DNA of 64,000 bases from Desulfobaculum sp044987625 (lineage in GTDB: Bacteria > Desulfobacterota > Desulfovibrionia > Desulfovibrionales > Desulfovibrionaceae), in the NCBI RefSeq assembly GCF_044987625.1, contig NZ_JBJDSB010000007.1:4102-68101 (forward strand), written 5' to 3'. Below the pieces are notes generated by a model. The model was not told the DNA's origin, made no database searches, and saw only the letters and a list, made by a program, of their open reading frames with translations. This document shows, piece after piece, positions 42,089 to 50,685 of the stretch. A program made the translations under genes and the position numbers. The stretch's first letter is position 1. Each line of letters opens with the position of its first letter.

Positions 42089-42922
42089 TTAGGCGTCTTT
42101 GGTGAAGACGAAGATGTGATCACCAGTAGGGACGGAGGCTTGAAACAAATGGGTGTTGTTTTTGAAAAAGGCGTCAACATCCTTGAAATATGCGGTAACG
42201 GCAGGGTTCCGGGAAAGTGCTCCCAAATCATCGAAGAAAAAGCCCAGCATGCTCGCCAGCCCATCTGCCCCGGGATATTCGTGGACCTGCGCGCCAACGT
42301 GTTCGCCCAGTTTAAGGATGCTTTCGCGGGAGGGGAGTCCGCATTCAAGGTGCTCCTTGGCCCATGGAGCGCCCCTGTGTTTGTAAATCAGGCGTTCAAC
42401 TTCGTTCTTGTCGAACCCTTCTACCGCAATGGGGACAATGAGGATAACGGCCTGTCCAGCAAGGGCAAGGAGGTCCGCCAGAAATTGGGCCCGGTCTGCA
42501 GCAGGGACATGCTCCAGAACATGGACGGAGACGACAAAGTCAAAGGTTCGCCCCAGTTGCTGCACCGTGTGCGCCAAAAGCGTATTTTCCTGCGGCTCGC
42601 ACAGCATATAGTCGGCATTGCCAAGGAAGTGGGACAGCAGCCCCTTGCCCCCGCCAATATCAAGGACGGAGAATTCGTCATTGTCCGCATCGTGGAGGTC
42701 CCGGATAACCTGCGCCGCACGTTCCAAACGGACATAGGTAGGAAGAGGCATGGTTTTCCGTGTGGCTTCGTTGGCGTGCAGGCGCTGGAGCAGGGCGTGG
42801 TCTACGGCGTCCGGGGCGAGGACTTGGGCGGTTTTGAGGTGTGCGTAGGCCGTCGTGGCGTCGTGGGCCTTGAGGGCCTGTGTTGCCAGATGAATATGGT
42901 AATCAGGGTGCAGGGCGGACAT
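42089..42922 (-). CDS. Class I SAM-dependent methyltransferase
   Basis: 277 residues. An N-terminal helical part with a TPR-like repeat (DATTAYAHLKTAQVLAPDAVDHALL) precedes a Rossmann methyltransferase with motif I VLDIGGGKGLLSHFLG, an acidic strand-2 end (LCEPQENTL) and FVVSVHVLEHVP. GAGGAACC precedes ATG 42922. The substrate is unknown. It is a single gene bounded by terminators on both sides. Confidence 0.82.
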   Translation of the reverse strand: MSALHPDYHIHLATQALKAHDATTAYAHLKTAQVLAPDAVDHALLQRLHANEATRKTMPLPTYVRLERAAQVIRDLHDADNDEFSVLDIGGGKGLLSHFLGNADYMLCEPQENTLLAHTVQQLGRTFDFVVSVHVLEHVPAADRAQFLADLLALAGQAVILIVPIAVEGFDKNEVERLIYKHRGAPWAKEHLECGLPSRESILKLGEHVGAQVHEYPGADGLASMLGFFFDDLGALSRNPAVTAYFKDVDAFFKNNTHLFQASVPTGDHIFVFTKDA

Positions 42923-43057
42923 GGTTCCTCACTGGACTTGTGTGTTTGCGGATGCGCAATATGGACGGGAAACTGACGGGCGCGCCGCGTGAGGAAGAGC
43001 AAGCAAGTTATATACCGGGTTGGCAATGCGCGAACCCCGCACACGCGTGGTGCACCA

Positions 43058-43090
43058 TACAAAAAGCCCCCAAGATGGGGGCTTTTTGTA
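43058..43090. terminator. Terminator between the methyltransferase and creA
   Basis: Perfect 15-bp stem (43058-43072 with 43076-43090), three-base loop, with A5 and T5 tracts inside the arms. It ends creA on the minus strand. Confidence 0.88.
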
Positions 43091-43110
43091 TGGGCGCGGC
43101 GCGCCGGGCG

Positions 43111-43578
43111 CTACTTGTAGCAGACGGCGGCAACGGAGTTTTTGTGGGAGCCGCTGATGACCTTGCGGCTGTAGGTCAGGTAGGTGATGACGCCTTTTTC
43201 AAAGTCGATAAACCGCACCACCTTGATGCTTTTAAAGATGAACGACGCGCGCTGGGAGAAGACCTCTTCGCCTTGTTTCAGCTTGCGGAGTTTTGCTTCG
43301 TCAACCTTGCCCGTCAGCACGCAGGTGATGGACGAGCTGGCTTTGTCCTCTGCCACGCCAAAGGCGCCCTTGATGCCGCCCTTCATGGCGCGGGACAGGT
43401 AGCAGGTCACCTGCGGGATGTCCGGGTCGTCAAAGGAGAAAATCTTGATGGTGTGGTCGGGGCCGAGCATTTTCCATTCCGTGGAGACTTCGCCGACAAC
43501 GCGGGCGTCGCTTGCGAAGCTGGGCGCGGCGCAAAGCAGAAGAAGCAGGGTCAAAACACAAATGTGGCGGATACGCAT
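43111..43578 (-). CDS. creA: CreA family protein, exported
   Basis: 155 residues from the ATG at 43578 with AAGAGGC upstream. The signal peptide ends at APSFASD. The mature part reads as CreA: VGEVSTEWKMLGPDHTIKIF, FDDPDIPQVTCYLSRAMKGG, DKASSSITC and a late YLTYSRKVISGSHKNSVAAV. CreA-family proteins are small periplasmic proteins of unknown biochemical role. It is a single gene. Confidence 0.9.
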   Translation of the reverse strand: MRIRHICVLTLLLLLCAAPSFASDARVVGEVSTEWKMLGPDHTIKIFSFDDPDIPQVTCYLSRAMKGGIKGAFGVAEDKASSSITCVLTGKVDEAKLRKLKQGEEVFSQRASFIFKSIKVVRFIDFEKGVITYLTYSRKVISGSHKNSVAAVCYK

Positions 43579-43695
43579 GATGCCTCTTGGGTTATAGGAC
43601 GGTGGACGGCAGGGAGCCGTGCCGGATGAAGACTGTGTTGTTCTGGGGCAATCGGGCCGTGGTGTCAAATTGTGCGGGCGGGTGGCCGCGTGGCG

Positions 43696-44586
43696 CTAGG
43701 GCGTTTTATGGAAGTCCCCAAGCTCGCGCAGGAGCCACTGCCCGGCCTTGCCCAAGGTCTTGTGCGGCGAGCGGATGAGGTACAGCGGCGAGGCATGCTC
43801 GCGCAGTTCCAGCTCCAGCGAAATGGGGACGATGTTGCGCTCCGCCATCACGGTGGCGAGGATGCTGGCCGGGAAAAAGGCCCAGCCCAGGCGGCGCTCC
43901 ACAAGGGCGGCGCACGTGGCGTAGCTGTCCACCAGCCAACGCTTTTGGCTGAAGTGCGTGACCTCGGTGTCCTTTTCCGCCGCGCGGCTGGTGACCACGA
44001 GTTGGCGCTCGTCCTCAAGGTTGCCGAGGGTGACCCCTTCCTTGCGGGTAAGGGGATGGGTGGCGGACGCCGCGGCCTGAAAAGGCAGGTACGAGAGCAG
44101 GGTGTAGGTCTCCAGCCGTTTGGGGATGCCCGCACTCACCACAAGCCCGATGTCCGCCATGCCGGACGCCACATAGTCCTCAACATCGTTGAAGATGCCC
44201 GTCAGCAGGTCCAGTTCCGTAAAGGGAAAGCGGGCTTCAAAAGGACCAAGCACGTGTTCGATGAAGTCCGGATACAGGGCTTCATCAAGGGCGATGCGGA
44301 TGTGCGTGTCTTCCTCCGCGCAGAAGGAGAGCGCACGGTCCTCCAGCCGCTCCGCGCCGCGGATGACGCTTTGGGCGTCGCGTAGCAGGGCTTCGCCTTC
44401 TTTGGTGAGGCGAAGGTACTTGCGGCTTCTGTCGAAGAGCTGGGTGCCAAGGTCGATTTCTAGATTGGCCACAGCCGTGCTGACGCCGGACTGCGCCTTG
44501 CCAAGGCGACGCCCCGCCGCCGAAAACGACCCCGTCTCCGCCGCAGCGGCAAAGCATTGCAGGTGCGTGAAATTGAATGAAATCAT
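43696..44586 (-). CDS. LysR-family regulator divergent from the DddP-like operon
   Basis: 296 residues from the ATG at 44586 with GGAGG about 11 bases upstream. The N-terminal helix-turn-helix is HLQCFAAAAETGSFSAAGRRLGKAQSGVSTAVANLE, followed by an LTTR effector domain. The 201-base gap to the M24 enzyme gene holds a perfect inverted repeat and a third half-site, so it most likely controls that operon in response to its substrate or product. The inducer cannot be deduced; DMSP, acrylate or a betaine are candidates from context. Confidence 0.9.
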   Translation of the reverse strand: MISFNFTHLQCFAAAAETGSFSAAGRRLGKAQSGVSTAVANLEIDLGTQLFDRSRKYLRLTKEGEALLRDAQSVIRGAERLEDRALSFCAEEDTHIRIALDEALYPDFIEHVLGPFEARFPFTELDLLTGIFNDVEDYVASGMADIGLVVSAGIPKRLETYTLLSYLPFQAAASATHPLTRKEGVTLGNLEDERQLVVTSRAAEKDTEVTHFSQKRWLVDSYATCAALVERRLGWAFFPASILATVMAERNIVPISLELELREHASPLYLIRSPHKTLGKAGQWLLRELGDFHKTP

Positions 44587-44657
44587 AATGCATTTTCCTC
44601 CGTGCTCCCGGGGGAGGTCTGCGGGCAACGTACGCGCGCGGGCGGGCGTTGTCTATG

Positions 44658-44718
44658 ACCTATACGTTTTTCGGATAGGTTCTCACTGTGCAGGCAGGTT
44701 CTTGGCGTATAGGTTCTC
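44658..44718 (+). promoter_or_regulatory. Candidate LysR operator
   Basis: Perfect inverted repeat ACCTAT-N11-ATAGGT (44658-44680), the T-N11-A LysR format, with a direct repeat ATAGGTTCTC at 44675-44684 and 44709-44718. This is the usual recognition-site plus activation-site layout. Confidence 0.65.
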
Positions 44719-44787
44719 CTCGTTCACAGCACACAACGCCGGGGCGAAGCAGCCCCGCGCTGAGCGATACACCGGGAGAAGACACAC

Positions 44788-46044
44788 ATGGCTCTTATAG
44801 AATGGCACACGGAGAATCAGTATATGAACTGGCCGGAACTCGTTGATGTCGCGCCCGAGAGCGCGGGCATTGACCTGAAGGCGGTGCGTCAGTACCGGCT
44901 GGCCTCCGTGCGCCGCGAAATGAAGCGATACAACGTCAATGCGCTGATTCTGTCGGACGCGGTAAACATCCGCTACGCCACCGGCGCCAGAAATATGCAG
45001 GTGTTTTCCGCCCGCAATGCGCCTTCGCGCTACCTGCTGCTGACGGAGCACAGGAGCATTCTGTTTGAATTTACGGGGTGCGAGCACCTTGCTGACGGGC
45101 TGGAAACCATTGATGAAGTCCGCCCCGCCGAGACAGCCAGCTTCGTGGCCGCCGGGCCGCACATCCGCGAGCGCGAGGCGCAGTGGGCGCAGAAGATGAT
45201 AGCGCTTATGCGCGAGCTGGTCGGGCCGGACCTGCGCGTTGGGCTGGAGCGGATGAACGCCGGTGTCGCCATTGAAATGGCGCGGCAGGGCGTCCCCATT
45301 GTGGACGCGCAGGAGCCGGTGGAAATGGCGCGCTGCATCAAATCCGACGAGGAGCTGAAGTGCGTTATCGCCTCGCTGCAGGCCACGGAGCAGGCCACAG
45401 GCAAAATGCGCGGCGCCATCCGCCCCGGCATTACGGAAAATCAGCTCTGGTCCGTGATGCATCAGGAAATCATTGCCCTGAACGGCGACTATGTGGAAAC
45501 CCGCTTGCTCAGCTCCGGCGCGCGCACCAACCCGTGGTTTCAGGAGTCGGCCAACAAGGTCATCGGCGAGAATGAACTCATCGGCTTTGATACCGATGTC
45601 GTGGGCTGCCATGGCTACTATTCCGACTTTTCGCGCACATTCCACGCCGGACCGGACGCCCCCACCGAGGAGCAGCGCACGCTGTACAAGGTGGCCTACG
45701 AGCAGATTCAGCACAATATTGGCATCATCAAACCGGGTATGACCTTTCGCGAGTACGCCGAGAAGGCGTGGGACATTCCGGAAAAGTACCACGCCAATCG
45801 CTATTACCTGTCCGCCCACGGCGTGGGCATGTCCGGCGAATATCCCTACCTGTACCACCGCGCGGACTTTCCGGACGCGGGATACGACGGCGTTATCCAG
45901 CCGAATATGACGCTGTGTGTGGAGTCCTACATTGGTGAGCAGGGCGGCCGCGAGGGCGTGAAGCTGGAGGAACAGTTGCTGGTGACCGAGCACGGCACCA
46001 CGCTGCTGACGCATTATCCCTTTGAAGACGAACTGCTCAAGTAG
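44788..46044 (+). CDS. M24 metallopeptidase-fold enzyme, DddP-like
   Basis: 418 residues. The creatinase-type N-terminal domain (VNIRYATGARNMQVFSARNAPSRYLL) precedes the pita-bread domain. Metal ligands are D268 and D270 (FDTDVVG), D280 (YSDFSRTF), H344 (AHGVGM), E379 (CVESYIG) and E394 (VKLEEQ). The spacings equal those I recall for the DMSP lyase DddP of Ruegeria (D295, D297, D307, H371, E406, E421). At the position of its proposed catalytic Asp377, however, this protein has glycine (G350). It may cleave DMSP or another onium compound, or be a peptidase. It heads an operon with a radical SAM and a betaine-type binding protein, facing a LysR gene. No signal peptide. Confidence 0.78.
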   Translation: MALIEWHTENQYMNWPELVDVAPESAGIDLKAVRQYRLASVRREMKRYNVNALILSDAVNIRYATGARNMQVFSARNAPSRYLLLTEHRSILFEFTGCEHLADGLETIDEVRPAETASFVAAGPHIREREAQWAQKMIALMRELVGPDLRVGLERMNAGVAIEMARQGVPIVDAQEPVEMARCIKSDEELKCVIASLQATEQATGKMRGAIRPGITENQLWSVMHQEIIALNGDYVETRLLSSGARTNPWFQESANKVIGENELIGFDTDVVGCHGYYSDFSRTFHAGPDAPTEEQRTLYKVAYEQIQHNIGIIKPGMTFREYAEKAWDIPEKYHANRYYLSAHGVGMSGEYPYLYHRADFPDAGYDGVIQPNMTLCVESYIGEQGGREGVKLEEQLLVTEHGTTLLTHYPFEDELLK

Positions 46045-46061
46045 CAAGGCCGGGCGGCACA

Positions 46062-47480
46062 ATGCATGACGAAGCGGTAAAGAGTCAGATGCCGGAAGCG
46101 CAGAGGCCAGAAACCCAGAAGCCAGAAATACAAAGGTTGGACACGCAAGTACTGGAACGCGGCGACCTGCGCATCACACTGAACAGGCGGGGCGAGAACG
46201 CCTACGTCAAACAGCGCCGACCCGTGACCTACGGGCTGTATAACGAGGTGGAAACCCCCACGGCGCGGCTGGTGTTCAACCTTGAGGGCGACATTGTCCG
46301 GGCCGAAGGCCGCGGCGGCGCATGGCCGAGCGACCTTGAATACCTCCGGCGCACCGCCGGGGACGACTGGGTGTACTACTCCACCGGTGGCTACGGCGGC
46401 TCGTGGGAAACGCTGACGGAATCGCCGTTCCCCGCGCAGGTATCCTTCCGAATTCCAGAGCCGTACAGCGAGGTGTTCAAGACCTTCGGCGAATACTATC
46501 TGCCGAACCTGCCGTACGCGTCCAACGCCATCCTTGGCTCCGACCCCTTTGCCATGCCTGCGGTACAGGGGCTGGTGGACGGCTGGTTTGAAGAAGTGCA
46601 GGCCGTGCGGCGTGCGGCCAACGATCTGCCGCGGCAGTTTCGCGAGTTTCTGAGCCGCGCGGCGGGCAAGACCCCGCAGCGGCTGCGCCAGAAGGCCGAG
46701 CGCTTGTTTGCGGCCTGTGGCGGGCGCGCGTCGGTTCTGCCGCCGGATGCGCGGCATGTGGACTACAACGTGATTCCGCTAAATATCTCGCAGGGCTGCC
46801 TGTATAAATGCCGGTTCTGCACGGTGAAAAACACCATGCCCTTCCGCACCCGGTCGCGGGCGGACATAACGAGCCAGTTGGATCAGCTTGCGGCGCTGTA
46901 TGGGCGCGACCTTGTCAATTACAACGCGGTGTTTCTTGGCGACCATGACGCCCTTGCCGCCGATGACGACACAATCTTGTGGGCAATCGGTCAGGCGCGG
47001 GAGCGGCTGGGGATTGACCGGTCCTACATGCAGGGCGCGAGCGTGTTCCTCTTTGGCAGTGTGACGTCGCTGCTGGCGAAGGACGACGCGTTTTTTGACC
47101 GCCTTGGGAGCTGCGGGGCCTCGGTGTACATCAACGTGGGGCTGGAATCCGTGGACCAGCTGGCGCTGGACTTCATCGGCAAACCGCTGCGCAGCGCGCA
47201 GGTCGCCCGCTGTTTTGAACGCATGCAGGAGCTGAATGCGCGGCATGCGTCCATTGAATGCACGGCGAACTTCGTTTTTGACGAGGCCTTGCCGCAGGGG
47301 CATATCCCGGCGTTTTTGGAGTTGGTCGGTGCGGCTGGTGGGCCGGCGCAGGTGAAAGGGACGGTGTATATGTCGCCCCTGTGTCTGAGCCCGCCGTCAG
47401 CGCGCACGCTGTTTGAACTGAAGCAACTGAAAACGTGGAGCCGCTTGCCGCTGTATTTGTACCTGATTCAACGGCTGTAG
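46062..47480 (+). CDS. Radical SAM protein of unknown substrate
   Basis: 472 residues. The [4Fe-4S] binding motif CLYKCRFC lies in NISQGCLYKCRFCTVKN at about residue 245, with a TIM-barrel radical SAM core after it (YNAVFLGDHDALAADDDTIL, SVYINVGLESVDQLALDFIG). The N-terminal 230 residues are family-specific and unrecognised. The first 30 residues include a short repeat (PEAQRPETQKPEIQ). It starts 17 bases after the DddP-like gene. Radical SAM enzymes with such GLES...DFIGKP barrels can methylate, cleave or rearrange carbon skeletons; no specific reaction can be assigned. Confidence 0.8.
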   Translation: MHDEAVKSQMPEAQRPETQKPEIQRLDTQVLERGDLRITLNRRGENAYVKQRRPVTYGLYNEVETPTARLVFNLEGDIVRAEGRGGAWPSDLEYLRRTAGDDWVYYSTGGYGGSWETLTESPFPAQVSFRIPEPYSEVFKTFGEYYLPNLPYASNAILGSDPFAMPAVQGLVDGWFEEVQAVRRAANDLPRQFREFLSRAAGKTPQRLRQKAERLFAACGGRASVLPPDARHVDYNVIPLNISQGCLYKCRFCTVKNTMPFRTRSRADITSQLDQLAALYGRDLVNYNAVFLGDHDALAADDDTILWAIGQARERLGIDRSYMQGASVFLFGSVTSLLAKDDAFFDRLGSCGASVYINVGLESVDQLALDFIGKPLRSAQVARCFERMQELNARHASIECTANFVFDEALPQGHIPAFLELVGAAGGPAQVKGTVYMSPLCLSPPSARTLFELKQLKTWSRLPLYLYLIQRL

Positions 47481-47602
47481 AGTGAGATTTTTTGAGCATT
47501 GGGCGGACGCCCTGCCAGAATTATGAGGACGCTGTGTCCGTGGAACGTGGGGAAAAATTGGGCCCCCCATCAAAAGGCAAAACCAAGACAAGGAGTGAAT
47601 GT

Positions 47603-48451
47603 ATGAAGAGGCTGAAAGGAATTTGCGCGCTCGTCGCCATGGTTTGTGTGTTGTCCATTTTTCCGCAGCATGCCAATGCGCAGGATAAGACGATTCGGTT
47701 TGGCGTGAACAACTGGGCCGAGAATGTCGCGGTTTCCAACATGTGGAAGATTTTGCTGGAACAGCGCGGTTATGACGTTGTGCTGACGCAGGTGGGCAAT
47801 GGCGTTATGTACAGCGCCGTGGCCAATGCCTCGCTGGACGTTGGGCTGGAAGTGTGGCTGCCCAATTCCGATAAGCCTCTTGTGGACCGCTACGGCAAGG
47901 ATTTTGACATCCAGAATGCCTGGTACAAGGGCGCGAGCCTTGGGCTGGTGGTCCCCTCCTATGTGGACATCGACTCGCTGGCCGACCTTGCCGAAAACAA
48001 AGAGATGTTCGACGGCGAAATCATCGGCATTGATTCCGGCTCCAGCCTGAACGAGATGACCCGCGGTGCCCTGAAGGAATACGGCCTTGAGTACGACTTT
48101 GTGGAAAGCTCGGAACCGGCTATGCTGGGCGTTTTGAAGGCCGCGTACGAGGCCAAAAAGAACGTGGTGGTGACCCTGTGGAACCCGCACAGCGCCTTTG
48201 CCAAGTTTGACCTCAAGTACCTGAAGGATCCGAAGAACGTCTACGGTGAAGGCGACGACATTTTCTTCATCACCAGAAAGGGCTTCGACAAGGACTTTGG
48301 CGAGGTTCTGGGCTGGATGAACTCGTGGTTCATGACTGATAGCACCCTTGGAGAACTCATTGCCACCATCGAGCGCACCGGCGACCCCGAAGAGGGCGCG
48401 GCCAAGTGGATTGAGGCCAATTCGGAATTGGTCGACTCCTGGTTCAAATAA
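47603..48451 (+). CDS. Glycine betaine/proline-type (ProX/OpuAC) substrate-binding protein
   Basis: 282 residues from ATG 47603 with AAGGAG at good spacing; a signal peptide ends at QHANAQD. The mature protein reads as OpuAC/ProX: IRFGVNNWAENVAVSNMWKI, GLEVWLPNSDKPLVDRYG, GIDSGSSLNEMTRGALKEYG, VVTLWNPHSAFAKFDLKYL. These proteins bind quaternary ammonium compounds, and some bind DMSP, through an aromatic box. No permease or ATPase is adjacent. Its position after the DddP-like and radical SAM genes suggests capture of the compound they act on. Confidence 0.88.
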   Translation: MKRLKGICALVAMVCVLSIFPQHANAQDKTIRFGVNNWAENVAVSNMWKILLEQRGYDVVLTQVGNGVMYSAVANASLDVGLEVWLPNSDKPLVDRYGKDFDIQNAWYKGASLGLVVPSYVDIDSLADLAENKEMFDGEIIGIDSGSSLNEMTRGALKEYGLEYDFVESSEPAMLGVLKAAYEAKKNVVVTLWNPHSAFAKFDLKYLKDPKNVYGEGDDIFFITRKGFDKDFGEVLGWMNSWFMTDSTLGELIATIERTGDPEEGAAKWIEANSELVDSWFK

Positions 48452-48535
48452 CGGGCGCAGCGTGCGCCGGCGAGAGCGCCGCGCCGCACGCCGCCAGCAT
48501 CTGCATTGGCAGGTGCGCATACGGCCAGAGCGAGG

Positions 48536-48570
48536 CTCCCCGGACAGATTACTGTCTGGGGAGTTTTTTT
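48536..48570 (+). terminator. Rho-independent terminator of the DddP-like operon
   Basis: 12-bp stem with one G-U pair (48536-48547 with 48552-48563), four-base loop, seven T. Confidence 0.92.
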
Positions 48571-48633
48571 ATGCGTGGGGGATGGGCAAGCACGCGGTGG
48601 CCCAAGGGGCGCCGGGCGGGGCTTCTGGGCGGA

Positions 48634-49122
48634 CTAGGGCAGTTCCAGCGTAAGGCGCAGCATGTCCCGAAGCTGGATGCCGTCTTCAAAGATGGGCTGG
48701 GGGTAGTGGGTGACAAAGAAATCCCGGTCGATGGCCGTTACCCGAAAGCCGTGGCGCTGGTAGAACGCAAGCTGGTAGCCAAAGCTCCCGGTGCCCACCT
48801 CCAGCCGCGGGGCGCCGCTGTAGCGGAAGACGCCGATGACATGCTGCAACAACTGGGAGCCGATGCCGCGCCGTTGATGCTCCGGGGCGACGGCAATGCT
48901 CATGAGCTCATATCCGCCATCCGCTAAGGGCTGCACCGCGCATGCGCCAAGGGCATCTTGGCCCGAGGCGGCATTTCGCAAGACTTCCGGGTCCGAATCT
49001 TCTGGCAGGGCGATGAAGCACCGCGACTGCGGCAGATAGGACGCGAGTTTGTCCTCGGACGGGTCCGCCAGCAGAAGGAGTGAGCGGGGCGCGTCTGACG
49101 GGGGGATTTCGCAAATATGCAT
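48634..49122 (-). CDS. GNAT-family N-acetyltransferase
   Basis: 162 residues. The acetyl-CoA loop is SIAVAPEHQRRGIGSQLL, with late FYQRHGFRVTAIDRDFF. AGGAG precedes ATG 49122. The substrate cannot be predicted. It lies downstream of the secreted carboxymuconolactone-decarboxylase-like gene on the same strand with a 163-base gap, so it may or may not be in that operon. Confidence 0.88.
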   Translation of the reverse strand: MHICEIPPSDAPRSLLLLADPSEDKLASYLPQSRCFIALPEDSDPEVLRNAASGQDALGACAVQPLADGGYELMSIAVAPEHQRRGIGSQLLQHVIGVFRYSGAPRLEVGTGSFGYQLAFYQRHGFRVTAIDRDFFVTHYPQPIFEDGIQLRDMLRLTLELP

Positions 49123-49285
49123 GGCGCATCTCCTGTGTGCATCGGCTGTTTGTGCAAGCCGACTTTACCCCAAATGCGCGCAATACCGAAGGGTTTTCGG
49201 TGGGGGTGTCGGCCCGCAGTGCTGCGGACCGACGCGGGCATGAGTCCTGCGGCGGACACGGTGGCGGGCGCGGCGCGTGTGGAGC

Positions 49286-50035
49286 CTAGGTGCTTCGCTG
49301 GGCCAGGACTTTGGCCAGCACCGCCTGCGCGCTGCGGGCCTGGTCCTTGTCCACTTTGGCGTCCAGCACGGAGATGAACTCGTGCATCTGCGTGGCGGTC
49401 AGGCCTGTGTTCATGGCCGCGCCAAAGTGGAAGAAGAGCTGCCCCTCGGTGCCGGTCATATTTGCCAGGGCGGCGATGGTCGCCAGTTCGCGCTGCTGAT
49501 GCGTCAGCACATCGCGGGCGAAGATGTCGGCAAACAGGTGCTCCTTGAGGAACGTATCAATAATGGGCGTGAACTCTTGGTAGGGCGCAAGGGTTGTGGG
49601 GATGTCCTTTTGCCCGGCAAGGTCCGCGCGGACGCGGGCGCCGTAGGCGTCGCGGTCCATGTCGGCGGGCAGGGGCGAGGCCTCTTTGCCCTCCGCGTCC
49701 AGAATGCCTTTGGCCTTTCGCTCCTGCGTCAGGTTCATGAACGCGCCAAGGGCGTTGAGGCTGCGGGGAAAGCCCGTGTAGGCATACAGCTGGACAAGGA
49801 TTTCTTTGATTTCGTTGATGGTCAGCCCGGAGTCCAGCCCGTCGCTGAGGGCCGGGGTCAGCCGGTTCGTGTCACCACTGGCGGTAAAGGCGGCAATGGT
49901 GACGATGGCCTGCTGCTGGGCATCAAGGGCTGGTTCCGGGGTGCGGTCTGTGGTCATGGTTGCCTCCGCTGCGGATGCAAGGCCGAAGGTGAAAACAAGG
50001 GCAATGATGGCAAATGCGGACGTCCTTATGGTCAT
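49286..50035 (-). CDS. Exported carboxymuconolactone decarboxylase-family protein (two domains)
   Basis: 249 residues with a signal peptide (SAFAIIALVFTFGLASAAEA). Two CMD/AhpD-like helical repeats follow: DGLDSGLTINEIKEILVQLYAYTGFPRSLNAL and HQQRELATIAALANMTGTEGQLFFHFGAAMNTGLT. The paired cysteines of AhpD-type peroxidase partners are absent, so it is not a classical AhpD. It is followed upstream by a cupin gene, and together with the hydrolase and alcohol dehydrogenase forms a probable stress or detoxification operon opposite an AraC regulator. Confidence 0.85.
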   Translation of the reverse strand: MTIRTSAFAIIALVFTFGLASAAEATMTTDRTPEPALDAQQQAIVTIAAFTASGDTNRLTPALSDGLDSGLTINEIKEILVQLYAYTGFPRSLNALGAFMNLTQERKAKGILDAEGKEASPLPADMDRDAYGARVRADLAGQKDIPTTLAPYQEFTPIIDTFLKEHLFADIFARDVLTHQQRELATIAALANMTGTEGQLFFHFGAAMNTGLTATQMHEFISVLDAKVDKDQARSAQAVLAKVLAQRST

Positions 50036-50142
50036 ATCGGCCTCCGTGCATTGCAGGCAGAGTGTTGGTGGTTGTCCGCGCCGTGTGGGCGCTTTGGGGT
50101 GGTGCGTCTGGAAGGGGGGGCTGTGGAGGGGGCGCCCCGTGC

Positions 50143-50556
50143 CTAGCGCGCGTCCAGTGCGTCATACTCCTCGTCGCTGACAGGTTCGACCCATTCGTTG
50201 GAGCCGCCTTCGGCGGGGACTTCCACCGCCACGTGGGCAAACCACGAATCCTTGGCCGCGCCGTGCCAGTGCTTGACCTCGGGCGCAATGTGCACCACAT
50301 CGCCGGGGCGCAGCTCACGGGCGGGTTTTCCGGCTTCCTGATACCAGCCGCGGCCACCCGTCACGAGCAGGATTTGGCCACCCTTGTGGTGGATGTGCCA
50401 CCAGTTGCGACACCCCGGTTCAAAGGTCACGTTGCCGATGACCACACCCTCTGTCGAGAGCATTTCAAGGTAGCTGGTGCCGGTGAAGTACTTGGCGTAG
50501 GCGTCATTTTTGCTGCCTGTGGGAAAGATGCCTTCACCGTTGAAGGAATGACTCAT
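50143..50556 (-). CDS. Small cupin-domain protein
   Basis: 137 residues from the ATG at 50556 with GGAGG upstream. Single cupin barrel with metal-ligand motif WWHIHHKGGQILLVTGGRGW and second motif VVHIAPEVKHWHGA. This is close to the small cupins that often accompany carboxymuconolactone decarboxylase-like and alcohol dehydrogenase genes. The reaction is unknown. It has no signal peptide, while its neighbour has one. Confidence 0.88.
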   Translation of the reverse strand: MSHSFNGEGIFPTGSKNDAYAKYFTGTSYLEMLSTEGVVIGNVTFEPGCRNWWHIHHKGGQILLVTGGRGWYQEAGKPARELRPGDVVHIAPEVKHWHGAAKDSWFAHVAVEVPAEGGSNEWVEPVSDEEYDALDAR

Positions 50557-50685
50557 AATGGCCTCCGTGGGCTTTGGGTTATTTCTTTTGTGATTCTCTT
50601 TGGTGCATGAGCAGGGCCTTGCGGGATTTTCCCGGCGCCTGCTGAGCAAACACAGGCGCAGTATACGCCATGTTGCCGCGTGTGG

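Noticed and set aside
42028..43090. Two similar AAAAAGCCCC hairpins as a mobile-element boundary
   Set aside because: Each is an ordinary terminator with a different loop and flanks; there is no target duplication and the gene between has normal composition.
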